A stretch of 64,000 bases of DNA from Daucus carota subsp. sativus. Its lineage: Eukaryota; Streptophyta; Magnoliopsida; Apiales; Apiaceae. A program made the translations under genes and the position numbers. Numbering within the stretch: position 1 is the first letter of the stretch; every line of letters begins with the position of its first letter. The DNA lies in assembly GCF_001625215.2 (NCBI RefSeq), contig NC_030389.2, positions 30,431,454 to 30,495,453 of the forward strand, in the 5' to 3' direction. Positions 50,481 to 62,113 of this stretch are shown in pieces. The notes under the pieces are model-generated. The model had not been told where the DNA came from and did no database searches. It saw only the letters and a program-made list of their open reading frames with translations.

Positions 50481-50867
50481 CATTCTAGCATTTATTCTTT
50501 TGGTTTTGCAGAATAAGGAAATGAAAATGAGTGATATCGGAAGAATTAGTAATGAAAATATGGAAGTATATACAATTCATGATGATCTCTGTTTCATCCA
50601 TAGCTGGATCAATGATCATAATTTTCTTGATTTATCAACAGAAACATGCACTAGGATTCAGCTAAGCAAATGGCAATATTAAAGCTAATCCAACTAGCTA
50701 GCCACTAAATGAGGTGAACACAAATGTAAAGGTGTTTTATTACATAGAAGAATACATTTTACAGAGATCAGAACTCAATCTGCCAGAGAACCTGCTTCGT
50801 AAAATAAATACAAATATCAAATTAAAGGGAACCACTACATAATAAGTTTGTCAAAGTATAGGGCTAG
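50481..50867. other. Spacer between P450 pseudogene and gene; no feature seen
   Basis: AT-rich sequence with a 60-codon open frame that has no recognisable domain. It is probably the 3' flank of the intact P450 and the 5' remnant of the pseudogene. Confidence 0.4.
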
Positions 50868-52513
50868 TTATGTTTGGTGAGGAATGAGGCGAACTGGCAG
50901 ACCTTCCATCGGGACAGGGGAGGCATGGAAGACTATCTTTTCTTGGGGATTCAGTTTCTCCAATTTGAATCTGGTTACAACGTTGTACATAAACACTAGT
51001 ATTTCAAGTCGAGCATACTCTTTCCCAGGACACATTCTAGGTCCTCCCCCAAAAGGTACAAAAGTGTATGGAGCAGGTCCGCTCCCTTGAAATCTTGAAG
51101 GATCAAATGTTTCTGGATCCGCAAAGTATTTTGGATTCTTGTGTGTTGTATGCACCATCCAAAATGTCTACAAAACAAACAAGACATAGTATTAGATTAA
51201 ATCTAATTCACAAAATCTGGTAGTAGTCGAGTTAGGAGTCTTTTATGAGCTCAGCTGTAATTATATACCTTCCATCCTTTGGGAATGGTAAAACCAGCAA
51301 ACGTAAAATCAGTGACTGCTTCTCTGAAGGCACCTTGGCCAGGTGGTGCCAACCTTAAAGACTCGCAGGCCACATTCCAAGAGTATTTCATTTTCTGAAC
51401 ATCTTCCCACGTCAACAGCTCCCCGTCTGCTTTTGTTTTTGCTATCTCCATTTGTTCTGCACGTTATTTTAGCCAGAAGACGGTGATTAATCACAATACT
51501 TATTGGACATAGCAGAACCAAATTACGTATAATAATTTAAAAAATATACCTTCGTAAACCTTATTATAGATATGTGGAAGCTCAGCAAGGTACTTCAGAA
51601 CGAAGGTTACAGCAGTGCTTGTGGTCTCATAGCTTGCAACTAGTAAGCCAATAATGTTGTTTGAAATCTCCATTTCACTCATGCATTCTCCATTTTCATC
51701 TGTCACCAGCAGCATTCGAGACAATAAATCACGGGCTTGAGCTCCAGATTCATTTTCCTGCATTTCCCTTTTCCTCTCGGTGATGATCTTCATAAGCTCC
51801 TTACGTACTAACCTTCCTCCCTTAATAGCACCATTATAAGCAGTACCAGGCAGATCAATTGGGACAGAGAACATTCCAGACGTAACAAGAGTAAAGTGCC
51901 TGGCTAGCTTTGTAACATGCTCAGCATCAACAATACTCATAAACAATCTACACGCTAAATCAAAGGTGTATTTCTTTGACATTGGAAACACCTTGACTAC
52001 TTCATTACCAGCCCATTCAGAATCTACATGCTCCCGTGCCATTGAATCCATGACTGGTATGTACTGCTTTAGTGCCTCTGGCTTCAGAATGTCATGCATG
52101 AAACTACGCTTGAGGGCTGAAACTTCCTTCAAAGAAGCCTCGACAAACTCAGGGAAAAGCAAGGCCTTTTTCATGGACTGTGGCCACCAGGAAGTAAGTA
52201 GCTTACTTTCATTTGTGAAGAGGAACTTGTTCCCCTGAGCTCCGCAGAACACAGCCATTTTTTCCCCTAGTAGCGACGTCTGAAACACATCCGAAGAGTA
52301 CTTCTTTGTTCTTTCTTTGATGAATTCTTGAGGCCCTGCTAATGCAAACTTGATACTTTCTCCAACTAATGGCCATCCACTTGATCCTGGTGGAACATTT
52401 AAATTTGAGCCCTGAGAATTCGGTTTTCGCAGAATCAAGAAAAGGTACAGTGATATTGGAATGATGAGTAATGACAACATATATGGGAATGAGCTGATAA
52501 CTAGTGCTTCCAT
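50868..52513 (-). CDS. CYP716A: Cytochrome P450, CYP716A-type triterpene oxidase, 483 aa
   Basis: This is an ER-bound monooxygenase. CYP716A members oxidise pentacyclic triterpenes such as beta-amyrin, mostly at C-28, in saponin and oleanolic-acid biosynthesis. Three exons, 52,513-51,550, 51,456-51,269 and 51,167-50,868, join in frame (1,452 bp with stop). An N-terminal membrane anchor covers about residues 5-28 ([16 protein letters not shown]), followed by the Pro-rich hinge ([15 protein letters not shown]). The oxygen-binding I-helix segment is [13 protein letters not shown]. The K-helix motif is ESLR, and the heme loop is [11 protein letters not shown] with the Cys ligand. Length and splice sites fit the CYP716A pattern. 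Product regiochemistry cannot be read from sequence alone. A TATA-like box lies about 85 bp upstream. The dead copy next to it shows that the locus expanded by duplication. Confidence 0.92.
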
Positions 52514-52594
52514 AGCTAAATATTTCAGTTTCTTGATTTGTATAAAGCTCTGTAGTATGTACCTCTCTATGCTAAATCATATAAATTGTGATTG

Positions 52595-52604
52595 TTTAAA
52601 TAGA
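52595..52604 (-). promoter_or_regulatory. TATA-like box of the CYP716A gene
   Basis: CTATTTAAAC on the minus strand, about 82-91 bp before the start codon at 52,513. It is the best TATA-like match at a suitable distance. It is a motif call only. Confidence 0.45.
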
Positions 52605-53464
52605 AAAGCTCACTGAAAAAAACAAAATAAGGTATTATTGGATAGAATCTTTATTCTAATTTTCAGCATATGAGCATGCTTAATTAAGACAGGATGAAGA
52701 ATATATTAAATCATTTATTTTGCAGAAGTATTTGACTCCTCTCTTTGGAACAGATGATTGTAGTGTTGTGTTCTTCAGATTACCGTTTAAATTCTCATGC
52801 TTAGCGTATTGTATTACAGAGTATATAAAATTACAATTTATTTTATGGAAACGTGAAAAAGGATGAACTTTGAGACCATCACATACATACAATCAACAAA
52901 TTAATAATTAAAATATATTATGGAACTGATTTGACCGAACTGGGTCTATATGACACTTTGAGATCCTTATTTTTAGAACTTCTTTATATAGATTAATATC
53001 AGATTAAGAATGTAATTTAAGATTTTATATTTAAAATTTGAATTTTTTGTGTGAAAAATTTTATGATAATATATTAAAATTTGATTAAATATTATTAACA
53101 AGTTTAATATATTTTATTTTAGAGATTTAGTTTCTATAATATTAATATATATTGTAAATAGGTAACAGGTCGATAAGTATTCTTATTGGTTGGTTCGGTC
53201 GAAAAGTGGTTCAAGTAAGTATTCTTGTTGGTTGGTTCGGTCGAAAAGTGATCGGTTCAAGTTGGTTTGGTCGGTTTTGCAGAATCGTGTACACCCCTGT
53301 CAACAACCGGGACACTTGCTGCTGCAGCACCTTTCCACTGTAGTGTATAATTTCATAGTTTTCAAGTTGGGTTCCAAGTAATTGCTGAAGCTCTTGGATT
53401 GCCAGGCCCTTAGGGCTGTTCTTGCTATTAGTGCAATTTACCGGAGGATGCTTGGTAAATTATA
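52605..53464. other. P450 upstream region with short tandem repeat
   Basis: There is no gene. At 53,177-53,262 a unit of about 43 bp containing GGTTGGTTCGGTCGAAAAGT occurs twice. The surroundings (TTTGACCGAAC at 52,929 and GTACACCCCTGTCAAC at 53,289) look like a worn DNA transposon, but I could not fix its ends. Confidence 0.4.
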
Positions 53465-53745
53465 CTCCCTCCGTCCCACCCATTTCTTATCAAATGGGTT
53501 AGGCACGGAGGTTAAGGAATATGTATAAAGTAGTGGAAAAGAGGAAGAAAAGTGGGTAAAGTGGTGGGACCCATCGATTTTTAATGTATAAAAAGAAGAT
53601 AGTGGAGTAAAAGTAGTGTAAAAAGGAAAGAAAAGTGGAGAAGTGGTGGGACCCATTGACTATTTTTGGTAAGTTTTGAAATGTAAAGAATTGGATGGGA
53701 CACCCCAAAAAGGAAAGTGTAAAGAAATGGGTGGGACGGAGGGAG
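53465..53745. mobile_element. Stowaway-like MITE, 281 bp
   Basis: Inverted ends CTCCCTCCGTCCCACCCATT on both sides with TA duplications (53,463-53,464 and 53,746-53,747). The internal sequence is two purine-rich halves (GTGGTGGGACCCAT repeated). The minus-strand open frames in it are artefacts. Confidence 0.88.
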
Positions 53746-54411
53746 TATTTTTCTTGATTCAAACTAGACATTGTTAAGTGTCAGATGAATTTGTTATGGA
53801 TTTATGGATCCCTCCTTCCTCAGGGCTGTGATTTATGGATGTTTTCACAAAAATGTTTGTGGTAAAAGTCTGGAGGCTAATAAACTTTCCAAGATGTTAA
53901 CAATCCAAGGAAGGAGGAAATACTATGGAGGGGTAGCAATATTAGACACGACTCGAACTCGATTCGACAAAACCCGAAAATGACCCAAAATCACCTGATT
54001 GGCCCGAAATGACCCCACCCGATCGTTGACACGAACACGACCTCTTACCCGAAATCGTCACTCCCGAGTCCTGATGGAGCTCCTGCTCCATAACTTTCTT
54101 TCTCAAAATTTCAATGTTGAGGAAACCAGTGTCGCGGAAAATACACGCAGGGCCATCATTATCATGAATTACATGCATTACACGGAACACATTTGCAATG
54201 CAGTTAGCACCTCTTATTTGTCATCGGCTGCTCCACAAATTTGCAATGCATTTATTCCACACTTGTTTCCAATAATTTTCCACAAGACCTCGACTCTTGA
54301 CCGATAATACTTTTCAGACATGTTCCCAGGACTTAGGAGACTTCCTGGTTGACCTGCATTTCATTAGCATATATATATGTGTGCTACTGCAGATACTGAA
54401 TCAACTCAACA
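53746..54411. other. Upstream region of the lectin receptor kinase
   Basis: There is no gene. Positions 53,940-54,060 contain dense ACGACTCGAACTCG/ACCCGAAA motifs typical of a degraded DNA-transposon terminus. The short open frames here overlap the transcript leader of the next gene and lack domains. Confidence 0.4.
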
Positions 54412-56799
54412 ATGGCTTATTCCTCCCCATATATAATATGCATAATTTTGTTTGTGTTACCGTATTTAGCACTTGCTCAAGGCATTGAAACAGTATCCGT
54501 AGGCTCGTCCCTCACAGCAGCAGACAAGGACAAGGCAACCTCATGGTATTCGTTTTTTGGTGATTTTGCATTCGGGTTTAAGAAAGTCCAGGATCAGTAT
54601 TTGCTTTCCATTTGGTATGAGAATATACCTGATAAAACCGTAGTCTGGTTTGTAAATGGCGGTACTACCGTTCCTGCTGGATCCAAAGTGCAACTGACTG
54701 CGGACCACGGATTAGACCTCAGTGATTCTAAAGGCAAAGAATTTTGGAGATCCGGAATGCTGGCTGGTACAGCTTCTAAAGCTGTTCTTAATGATACAGG
54801 CAATTTCATGATTTTTAATAGCCATTCAGAAAAGTTATGGGATAGCTTCAGCAATCCAACTGATACCCTTTTGCCTACTCAGACTCTGGGGATAGGTGGT
54901 ACACTTTACTCTCGCCTGAGTGAAACTAACTTCACGAAAGGGAGATTTCAGTTACGCTTCCTTGATAATGGGAATCTTGTGCTCAACAGCCGAGATTTAC
55001 TTACTAATTATGCTTATTATCCCTACTATGGAGATGTCAGTCCTAGCACAAATGATACTCAAGGTTACCAGATACAATTTAGTACGGCGGGTTACATGTA
55101 TATTGTTAAAGGAAATGATGCTACGGAGAACCTTACTACAAAGGGGATCATTCTGTCAGAAGCTTATTATCACAGAGCAATTCTGCACTTTGATGGTATT
55201 CTTGTCCAGTATTACCACCCTAGGGAGTTAACTAAAGGGACAAAGTGGACTCCTGTGTGGCAAATTCCAGAAAATATATGTCTTGATATTTTGGGAATGG
55301 GTGGAAGTGGGGCTTGTGGGTTCAATAATGTCTGCAGACTTAATGATTCTAGAAGAGTAGTCTGTGAATGCCCGGAAAGCTACTCATTACTTGATCTTAA
55401 TGATAAGTATGGCAGCTGCAAGACGAATGTCAGCCAAAATTGTGACAATAATGGTTTTCAAGAAGATGTTTATGATTTTGTGGAGATTTCTGATACCAAT
55501 TGGCCACTTAATGATTATGCGCATCTAGAGCCCATTTCAGAACTTGAGTGTAAAAACCAGTGTCTAAATGATTGCTTCTGTGCTGTTGCAATTCACCGAG
55601 AAGACAGCTGCTGGAAAAAGAAGCTACCTCTCTCGTATGGGAAGAAGGAACCATCTGTAAATGGTAAAGCTTTTCTCAAATTTAGTAAAGTAGATCTCTC
55701 AACAAAGAATCGGCCCAATACTCCAAGAGTTGGAGATAATTTACCTTATAGAGAGAAGGGAAAAGGTACTTTGATCCTTGTAGGTTCAGTGCTTTTAGGC
55801 AGTTCGGTGTTTGTCAATTTTGTATTGATTATTGTTGCTTGCTTCGGCTTCTTCTACATCTACAGTAAGAAAATGCAACATTTACAACCTGCCAAGAGTA
55901 GTGTTGAAACGAATGTCCGTCATTTTACCAGTCATGAGCTAGTAGAAGCCACAAATGGGTTCAAGGAAGAACTGGGAAGAGGTTCTTTTGGCATAGTTTA
56001 TAAGGGAGTGATCCAGATGTCGTCTTCAGTTATTGTTGCAGTAAAGAAGATAGACAGCCTGATTCAAGATGGTGCAAAGGAGTTCAAAACAGAGGTTAAT
56101 GTTATTGCACAAACTCATCACAAGAATTTGGTGAGGTTAGTTGGATACTGTGAAGAAGAGGAGCATCACCTATTAGTCTATGAATATATGGTCAATGGAA
56201 TTTTAGCAAGTTTGCTTTTCAGCAGTGTGAAGCCTAGTTGGGCACTGAGGAACCATATTGCATTGGGCATTGCAAGAGGTTTGGCCTATCTCCATGAAGA
56301 ATGCAGCACGCAAATTATCCATTGTGATATCAAGCCTCAGAACATTCTTCTCGATGAACACTACAATGCTCGGATTTCTGATTTTGGGCTGGCAAAACTC
56401 TTGATGCTCAACCAGAGTAGGACCAACACAGGAATTAGAGGCACCAAAGGTTACGTTGCACCTGAATGGTTTAGAAATACTCCGGTAACTGTTAAGGTTG
56501 ATGTTTATAGCTATGGTGTTTTGCTGAGAAATTATTTGTTGCAGGAAAAGTTTGGAGATAAGGCCATCCTAACAGACTGGGCTTGGGATTGCTTTCGGGA
56601 TGGTAGGATGGTTGACCTTGTTGAAAACAATGAGGAGGACATCTTGAGTGACTGGGAGAGAGTAGAGAGATTTGTGATGGTGGGGATTTGGTGCATTCAG
56701 GAAGATCCATCTCTGAGGCCAACCATGAAGAAAGTTACACAGATGCTCGAAGGAGTTGTTGATGTTCCTGATCCCACTTGCCCTTCTCCTTTCCATTGA
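54412..56799 (+). CDS. G-type lectin S-receptor-like Ser/Thr kinase (LecRK/RLK1 type), 795 aa
   Basis: This is a plasma-membrane receptor kinase of the group that senses pathogens or cell-surface signals. It is a single exon, as usual for the group. The signal peptide is residues 1-23 (IICIILFVLPYLALAQG). A bulb-type lectin domain (about 25-150), an EGF-like Cys cluster (CGFNNVCRLND, then CECPESYSLL) and a PAN-like region (ECKNQCLNDCFCAVAI) follow. One membrane span is at about 455-482. The kinase domain is at about 518-785, with LGRGSFGIVYKG, VAVKK (Lys near 544), HCDIKPQN (about 637), DFG (about 657) and APEW. Between GVLL and ILTDW (residues about 704-718) the sequence is RNYLLQEKFGDKA. 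The usual LEIICCRKS is readable in another frame at 56,529-56,558. So two small deletions make a compensated frameshift and shorten this part of the C-lobe. Key catalytic residues remain; stability or activity may be reduced. Confidence 0.9.
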   Translation: MAYSSPYIICIILFVLPYLALAQGIETVSVGSSLTAADKDKATSWYSFFGDFAFGFKKVQDQYLLSIWYENIPDKTVVWFVNGGTTVPAGSKVQLTADHGLDLSDSKGKEFWRSGMLAGTASKAVLNDTGNFMIFNSHSEKLWDSFSNPTDTLLPTQTLGIGGTLYSRLSETNFTKGRFQLRFLDNGNLVLNSRDLLTNYAYYPYYGDVSPSTNDTQGYQIQFSTAGYMYIVKGNDATENLTTKGIILSEAYYHRAILHFDGILVQYYHPRELTKGTKWTPVWQIPENICLDILGMGGSGACGFNNVCRLNDSRRVVCECPESYSLLDLNDKYGSCKTNVSQNCDNNGFQEDVYDFVEISDTNWPLNDYAHLEPISELECKNQCLNDCFCAVAIHREDSCWKKKLPLSYGKKEPSVNGKAFLKFSKVDLSTKNRPNTPRVGDNLPYREKGKGTLILVGSVLLGSSVFVNFVLIIVACFGFFYIYSKKMQHLQPAKSSVETNVRHFTSHELVEATNGFKEELGRGSFGIVYKGVIQMSSSVIVAVKKIDSLIQDGAKEFKTEVNVIAQTHHKNLVRLVGYCEEEEHHLLVYEYMVNGILASLLFSSVKPSWALRNHIALGIARGLAYLHEECSTQIIHCDIKPQNILLDEHYNARISDFGLAKLLMLNQSRTNTGIRGTKGYVAPEWFRNTPVTVKVDVYSYGVLLRNYLLQEKFGDKAILTDWAWDCFRDGRMVDLVENNEEDILSDWERVERFVMVGIWCIQEDPSLRPTMKKVTQMLEGVVDVPDPTCPSPFH

Positions 56800-57994
56800 A
56801 CTAGTACTTCAAGTTTGTTGCAGTTGTTGTGTTACCTGTGTATTGTGTACTCACATTTTCATCTACCAATAATAACTTTTAGTGGAAAGGGGCAGGCCTT
56901 GAATTATTACTCTTGCATGTCAGTGTAATCCATTCAATATATTGTAGTTTGTTTCAAGGTCCAAAGGTTTTTTTTTTTTTTGCTAAATAAGAAAAGAGAA
57001 TGGCTTCACCATACAATCAGAAACTTGGCGTACCAAGAATCATGCAATCAAGCAGACTAAGCTAATCTTACAAAATAATCAGAATAGAAACCAAAGTTTT
57101 TGATTTTTTTAAGAACTATTGCAAGATTTGCATGCCCTTCGCATGAAGAAGATGAGAGATTGAGAAAGATTTTGGAACTATGGGTACTAATATCGCTGTC
57201 GGATTCATCGGAGATTATCTACTCTAGAATCTAAAGCCTAGTCCTTAATTTACATCATATTGCTGTCGGATTCATTGGAGACTATCTACTCTAAAGTCTA
57301 GAGCCTAGTCCTTAATTTACATCATATTCTTGTTGGATTCATTGGATTCATTGGACTATGAAGTTTAGAGCCTAGTCCTCTAAAGTCTAGGCCTTAATTT
57401 CCATGGATGGATATATTCTATAGTTTTTTCAGTTTTCTGGATTGTCTTTTGTACTTCTGAAATAGCAATTTTTATTGACTGTATTTTTAAGATTATAAAA
57501 TAACAATTTTTATTGGCTCCGAAATAATTATAACTATTTATATTTATAATTCAAAAAATCGAGATTTACTGATTTATTGATTCAAAATCTATACAAGATT
57601 CATTTAAAATTTTGAAATAAATCAAAAAAATTAATTGAATCAGAATATAATTGACAAATTTAAAAATTAATCACAATTATTCAAATATTTTTATAACCGC
57701 GGTTATAGCAGATATTTTGAAGTGAAGTGGTGAGCCGGGTTTCCTAACTTTTTCCACAGCAGATATTTGTCTCTCCAGGAGTTCAGCTGGGACATGTAAT
57801 CCAGTGTGTTAAATTATAATGGCGACAAAAAATTTAGAATACGTTCCTATCAATAAAATTTTACACAGTACACTAATTCATAAGAAAGTTTACAAGAAAT
57901 TAAGAAAGTTTATTGTTGTGACGGCATGAACTACCTTTTAAGAGCAGGAGAGCTTCTAATATTTAGTCCATGTAGGCTGTAGCTATTATTATTA
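56800..57994. other. Downstream region with 67-bp tandem repeat
   Basis: There is no gene. Positions 57,200-57,266 and 57,267-57,333 are about 67-bp tandem units (GGATTCATYGGAGAYTATC start, TTAATTTACATCATATT end), followed by a partial, rearranged third unit to about 57,400. The rest is AT-rich. Confidence 0.6.
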
Positions 57995-58253
57995 CTCCCT
58001 CCGTCCCTAAATACTTTTCACATTTGTACTTATCACGTTTGCCAATACACAGTTTTGATCATTAATATCTTTAATTTTATATTTGTATTAAATATAAAAC
58101 CTTCACCGTATTAAAATACACATAAATATGAATTCAACAAGATCACTCATGACTATATTTTATCTTATAGATTAGACGTAAATTAGTAATTTGTCTCATG
58201 TTATGAACAGTGCCGACATTACAAACGGGAAACGTTTTTTGGGACGGAGGGAG
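57995..58253. mobile_element. Stowaway-like MITE, 259 bp
   Basis: Ends CTCCCTCCGTCCCTAAATAC and CTCCCTCCGTCCCAAAAAAC (reading in from the right), with TA at 57,993-57,994 and 58,254-58,255. Confidence 0.88.
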
Positions 58254-58265
58254 TAATATTTAAAT

Positions 58266-58510
58266 ACTCACTCCGTCCCAAATCACATGTTCCTTTCGTT
58301 TTTTTAGAAGTCAAATTGACCCACTTTGACTATACATAAAACAATATTTATTTATTATTTCAAAAAATAAAAAGTTACATCTTAAAATAAATTAGTTGTA
58401 TTTTCTAGTGATATATTCTTTTATTTTTTCCAATAATGCATATAAATTACAGTCAAAGTATAGTAAATTTGACTAGTTAAAATTCAAATGAGACATGTAT
58501 TTTGAGAAGG
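58266..58510. mobile_element. Second, degenerate Stowaway-like MITE
   Basis: It begins CTCACTCCGTCCCAAATCAC, 12 bp after the previous MITE. The right end is worn (GAGACATGTATTTTGAGAA near 58,489 mirrors CAAATCACATGTTCC), so the border is approximate. 58,511-58,910 shows no gene. Confidence 0.6.
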
Positions 58511-58910
58511 ATATCTGACTTAATCCAACTGTCACCTGTATATCTAGAAACATTCATTCTTGAATAAGCTAACTTGTCACCTTAAAAAGTTGGTCCATGC
58601 CAATTGCCTCTATTTGGAGAGATAACTTTGTTTTGATATTTTAAAAACACAAAGGTTTAAAACTGTATTCATGGTACCAAGAGTATGGAAAAGTTTAGAG
58701 ACAACAAGATATGTGACTAGTTGGAGGATACAGAATGCATATTGGCACTAAAACATGTCAATTGGTTCGAAACGAAATACGAATGAACTGATTGATATGA
58801 GGTCTATAAGCTTTAAAATACTTCCAAAGTACTAAATAGTTCAGGGATAGATAACTGACAATTACCAACGAATCCACACAACTTTCAAAAGCAAAACCAT
58901 ACCACAAATT

Positions 58911-61531
58911 TCAGGGATTAGATAGTAGATCATCTCCAATGAAACCAACAACAAGTTTAGCATCCGTAGTTCCAAAAGCTTTCTTAATTTCTGACAACTT
59001 CTCCGTGCGAAGAGACTGCTTCGCTTGCAATCTAGTCTTGGCATAATCAACGTGAGCTAGCAGATCTTGTAGTTTAGTTTTGGCATCAGCAGCTCGAGAC
59101 TGCAGGTCTTGTAGTTTAGTTTTAGCATCATCAATATGACATTCAATTGAGTAAAGCTCATTAATTAGGGGCTTTGAAAACCGGAGATGTTCTATATAGG
59201 TCAGGCGGTCCACCACCCAAGTTAAGTTGAATCCCTGATTCTGCAAGTAAGAGATTACTTCCTTGTACGCAAACATCATCTCAGAATCCACATTAGTCAT
59301 GGATATTTTGAAAAGGTCATTCAGTGAGGTGCACAACATATTCAGATTCATTGTACATAGCTTCTTGTTTTTTGTGGTAAAGTGCTTAAAGGTTTCTGGG
59401 TACTTATGCATAATGCGATCAAGCAGGCCCACAAACTCGGAATTAACCTCATGGCCTCGCCATAAACCAGAATCTCTCTGCCCTCCTAATGAGCTCGCCT
59501 GATCTTTGTCTGTACCTTCAACTGAAGCATCTAGCATGGAATCTTCCACTCCATGAATCTGTCAGGTGCATATAATCAGTTCACATTATAGACAATATCA
59601 ATTCAGAAAATTAAAATTGTAATGCATTCTCAATCTAGAAACAACATACTCCCTCTGTCCCTCTCATTTGTTTACGGTTACTATTTTGGGATGTCCCTCT
59701 CATTTCTTTACGTTACTATAAATAGTAAGTTTTTTCCATCATTACACCCACTATCTTCCTCCACTATCTCATATTTAACAATAAAAACTACTATTACACC
59801 CACTATTTTCCTCCACTATCTCAAATCTATTATTAAATATTGGTAGGTCCCACCACTTTACCCACTTTTCATCTAACTTTACTCATTTTTTATACATTGT
59901 CTTGGTCTCCGTGTCCCCCTCCAATGTAAACAATTGAGGGGGACGGAGGGAGTATTTGATTATATTGGAGTCTAGCAATTGATTTGTGCAATACAAATTA
60001 GCAAGACAGAAGACATATTTTTTACAATAAAGAAGACAGAAAATATAACTCTGAATTTTCAAGGAGGATAATGAATTCTTGAATACCTGGGGCAATTTTG
60101 TGACGAACGTGGCATTAGGAGAGCCACCAAGTAAATAGCTTCTAAGAGCGCTAGATATACTTGATTCTTTGCATCCCGTTGGTAACTTCACATACTTCAA
60201 CTCAGAGAATGGAGAAGGTAAACTCTGAAGAAGGTTGGAAATCTCATTGAGTGCCTAGAAAAACATATATGAGGAAGGAAAATTGAGCAAAATATGAAAC
60301 AACAAAATAAATTAAAAACCAGGACGAAATAACTGTAAATACGAATTGTTTAATATGTAACAGCCATGGTTAAAAAAAGTGAATCAATAATATATACCTC
60401 AATACTCTCCGCGTCAAAAGTGAGATTCTTGGCATTACAAAATCCTGGAAGCATATTTGTCAACCGCCGATAATACCGTTTCCTACATGTCAATTCCATG
60501 TTCTGAAACCAACCCTGTAAACTTATATTAACATTCTCCAACTCAGGAACTCCAATTGTGGTTGCAAATATACCAAAAGCAGTGAAGTTGCAGAGTTTTG
60601 GCGCCGAAACCACAATGTTACTCCAAATATTCCCATGGTGGCAGAAGCTGCCTGTGATACTCAGGTTCAACAAGTGAGGAGGACAAGATATGAAATAATC
60701 TCGCTGAGTTGATGGTAGAATCAATGTGAGATTTTTTAACTTGACAAGTGCAAAGAGTATGTCACTCATATCATCAGGAAGACCCACACCATCCAGTTGT
60801 AGACTTAATAAATCCGGGAAGTCCCAAACTGTCGTGGGCAACGTACAGTGAGACAGACGGAGCCTTGTTAAAGCTGGCAAGCTGAAAGAAAACAATTGTG
60901 ATAAATCCCAATTATGAAGACTCAGCCTCGTTAACGCAGGCAAGCACGTGAACACTGAATCCTTAAGCCATGAATTCAAACGGCTGTGACTTTCGTGTCC
61001 ACGTACACAACTGAGACGGAGAGTTGTCAAGGCAGGTAAATCCCAGCAATCCGATTCCAATGCACATTCTTGTAGCCTCAGATTTAACTCAAGTTTCTTT
61101 AAAGACTTAGAGCTAAAAGTGGATAATTTAAAAGGCTTATGATCATCTAATAATTCAAGTCTTAAGGATTGCAAGTCGTGCGAGATCGCATACTCAACAA
61201 ACTCTTCTAGCAAATTAGGAGAAACATCCTTACATTTAACACGGAAGTTGAGACTAAAAACATGAGAATGATGGTTTCGATTACGCAAAACATTGCAGAT
61301 AAAATCAGAAACATTTTTAGGCGAAGAGTTGTGGTACCGACCGAAGTTTAGGAAAGGGAGAGTGGTCCAGACAGGCTTCCAACGTTTGGAGAGACAAGTG
61401 GTTTGAACAGCTGCTTTGGCATCTAGAAACGAGAGAATCTTGTGGATTAGATCATCAGGCAGTCTGCTGATTCTGTCTGATTCATCGCCAGCTTCAAGAG
61501 CCCTCAGTTTCTTCTGCGATGGAGAACCCAT
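58911..61531 (-). CDS. F-box/LRR protein with coiled-coil C-terminus, 649 aa, 3 exons
   Basis: A probable SCF ubiquitin-ligase adaptor. Exons 61,531-60,398, 60,254-60,087 and 59,558-58,911 join in frame (650 codons with stop). The F-box is at about residues 19-62 (ISRLPDDLIHKILSFLDAKA, then TTCLSKRWKPVW). Leu-rich repeats of the plant F-box/FBD kind run to about 300 (PALTTLRLSC, PALTRLSLHNW, PALTRLRLSHC). The last exon encodes a helical region with a short repeat: DAKTKLQDLQS, DAKTKLQDLLA, YAKTRLQAKQS (about residues 568-606), ending KLVVGFIGDDLLSNP. No typical FBD domain is seen after the LRRs. A Stowaway MITE lies in intron 2. The target protein is unknown. The start Met is the only one before the F-box. 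Confidence 0.88.
59649..59952. mobile_element. Stowaway-like MITE in intron 2 of the F-box gene
   Basis: A 304-bp element with ends CTCCCTCTGTCCCTCTCATT and CTCCCTCCGTCCCCCTCAAT (from the right) and TA on both sides (59,647-59,648; 59,953-59,954). It sits between exon 3 (59,558) and exon 2 (60,087), so it is spliced out. Confidence 0.88.
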
Positions 61532-61605
61532 GAATGAAATGCAAGTCGATTTTATTTTTCAGCTTCTTTTTGACGCTTCAGAAGTCCTCAGCTTCTTTTT
61601 GAAGC
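61509..61605 (+). repeat. 97-bp exact direct repeat, copy 1 (F-box start region)
   Basis: It is identical to 63,904-64,000 (offset 2,395). It covers the first seven codons of the F-box gene (MGSPSQK) and 74 bp of its leader. Within it, CTTCTTTTTGA(A/C)GC is repeated. The match runs to the window edge, so its full length is unknown. Confidence 0.95.
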
Positions 61606-61631
61606 AAGTTGAGGGTCGGTCAAGCGTGTGA

Positions 61632-62113
61632 GAGTTCACACAGTGATTAGTGGCAACGGGCGTTTTGACCATGTTAAAAAAAGGTGATTCTTTTGGTTAA
61701 AGTAAAGAAATCGAGTAGAACTGAGATGAGAAGTACATAGGTTAATAAATTATTTGACAAAAAAAAGTAGGGTTTGTCTAGTGCATGCTAAGCACGGAAA
61801 CTCATAATTTTAGTATGTTTTTATTAGTGTGGTTGATGTGAATGCAGGGGGTCATCATTATTAAAAGGGAAATCTACAAAACTACCTACCTTTTCTTTTA
61901 TTGTTTTCAAAAATACTACCTTCCAGAATTATTTTTAAAAATACCTTTTCATAAATTTTTTTTTTCAAAAATACTGTTTGCAACTTTTGCAACCTCATTT
62001 GCAACTACAGGCGGCGCCAGCCGTGTTGCAACCTCTTTTGCAACTTCATATGCAGCTGAATTCCTGATTTCAAGTTCCAGTTTTCAAATGTCATTTTCGA
62101 CCTCATTTTCGGA

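Noticed and set aside
53438..53771. Two overlapping minus-strand open frames rich in Phe/Ser/Pro
   Set aside because: They lie inside the Stowaway-like MITE.
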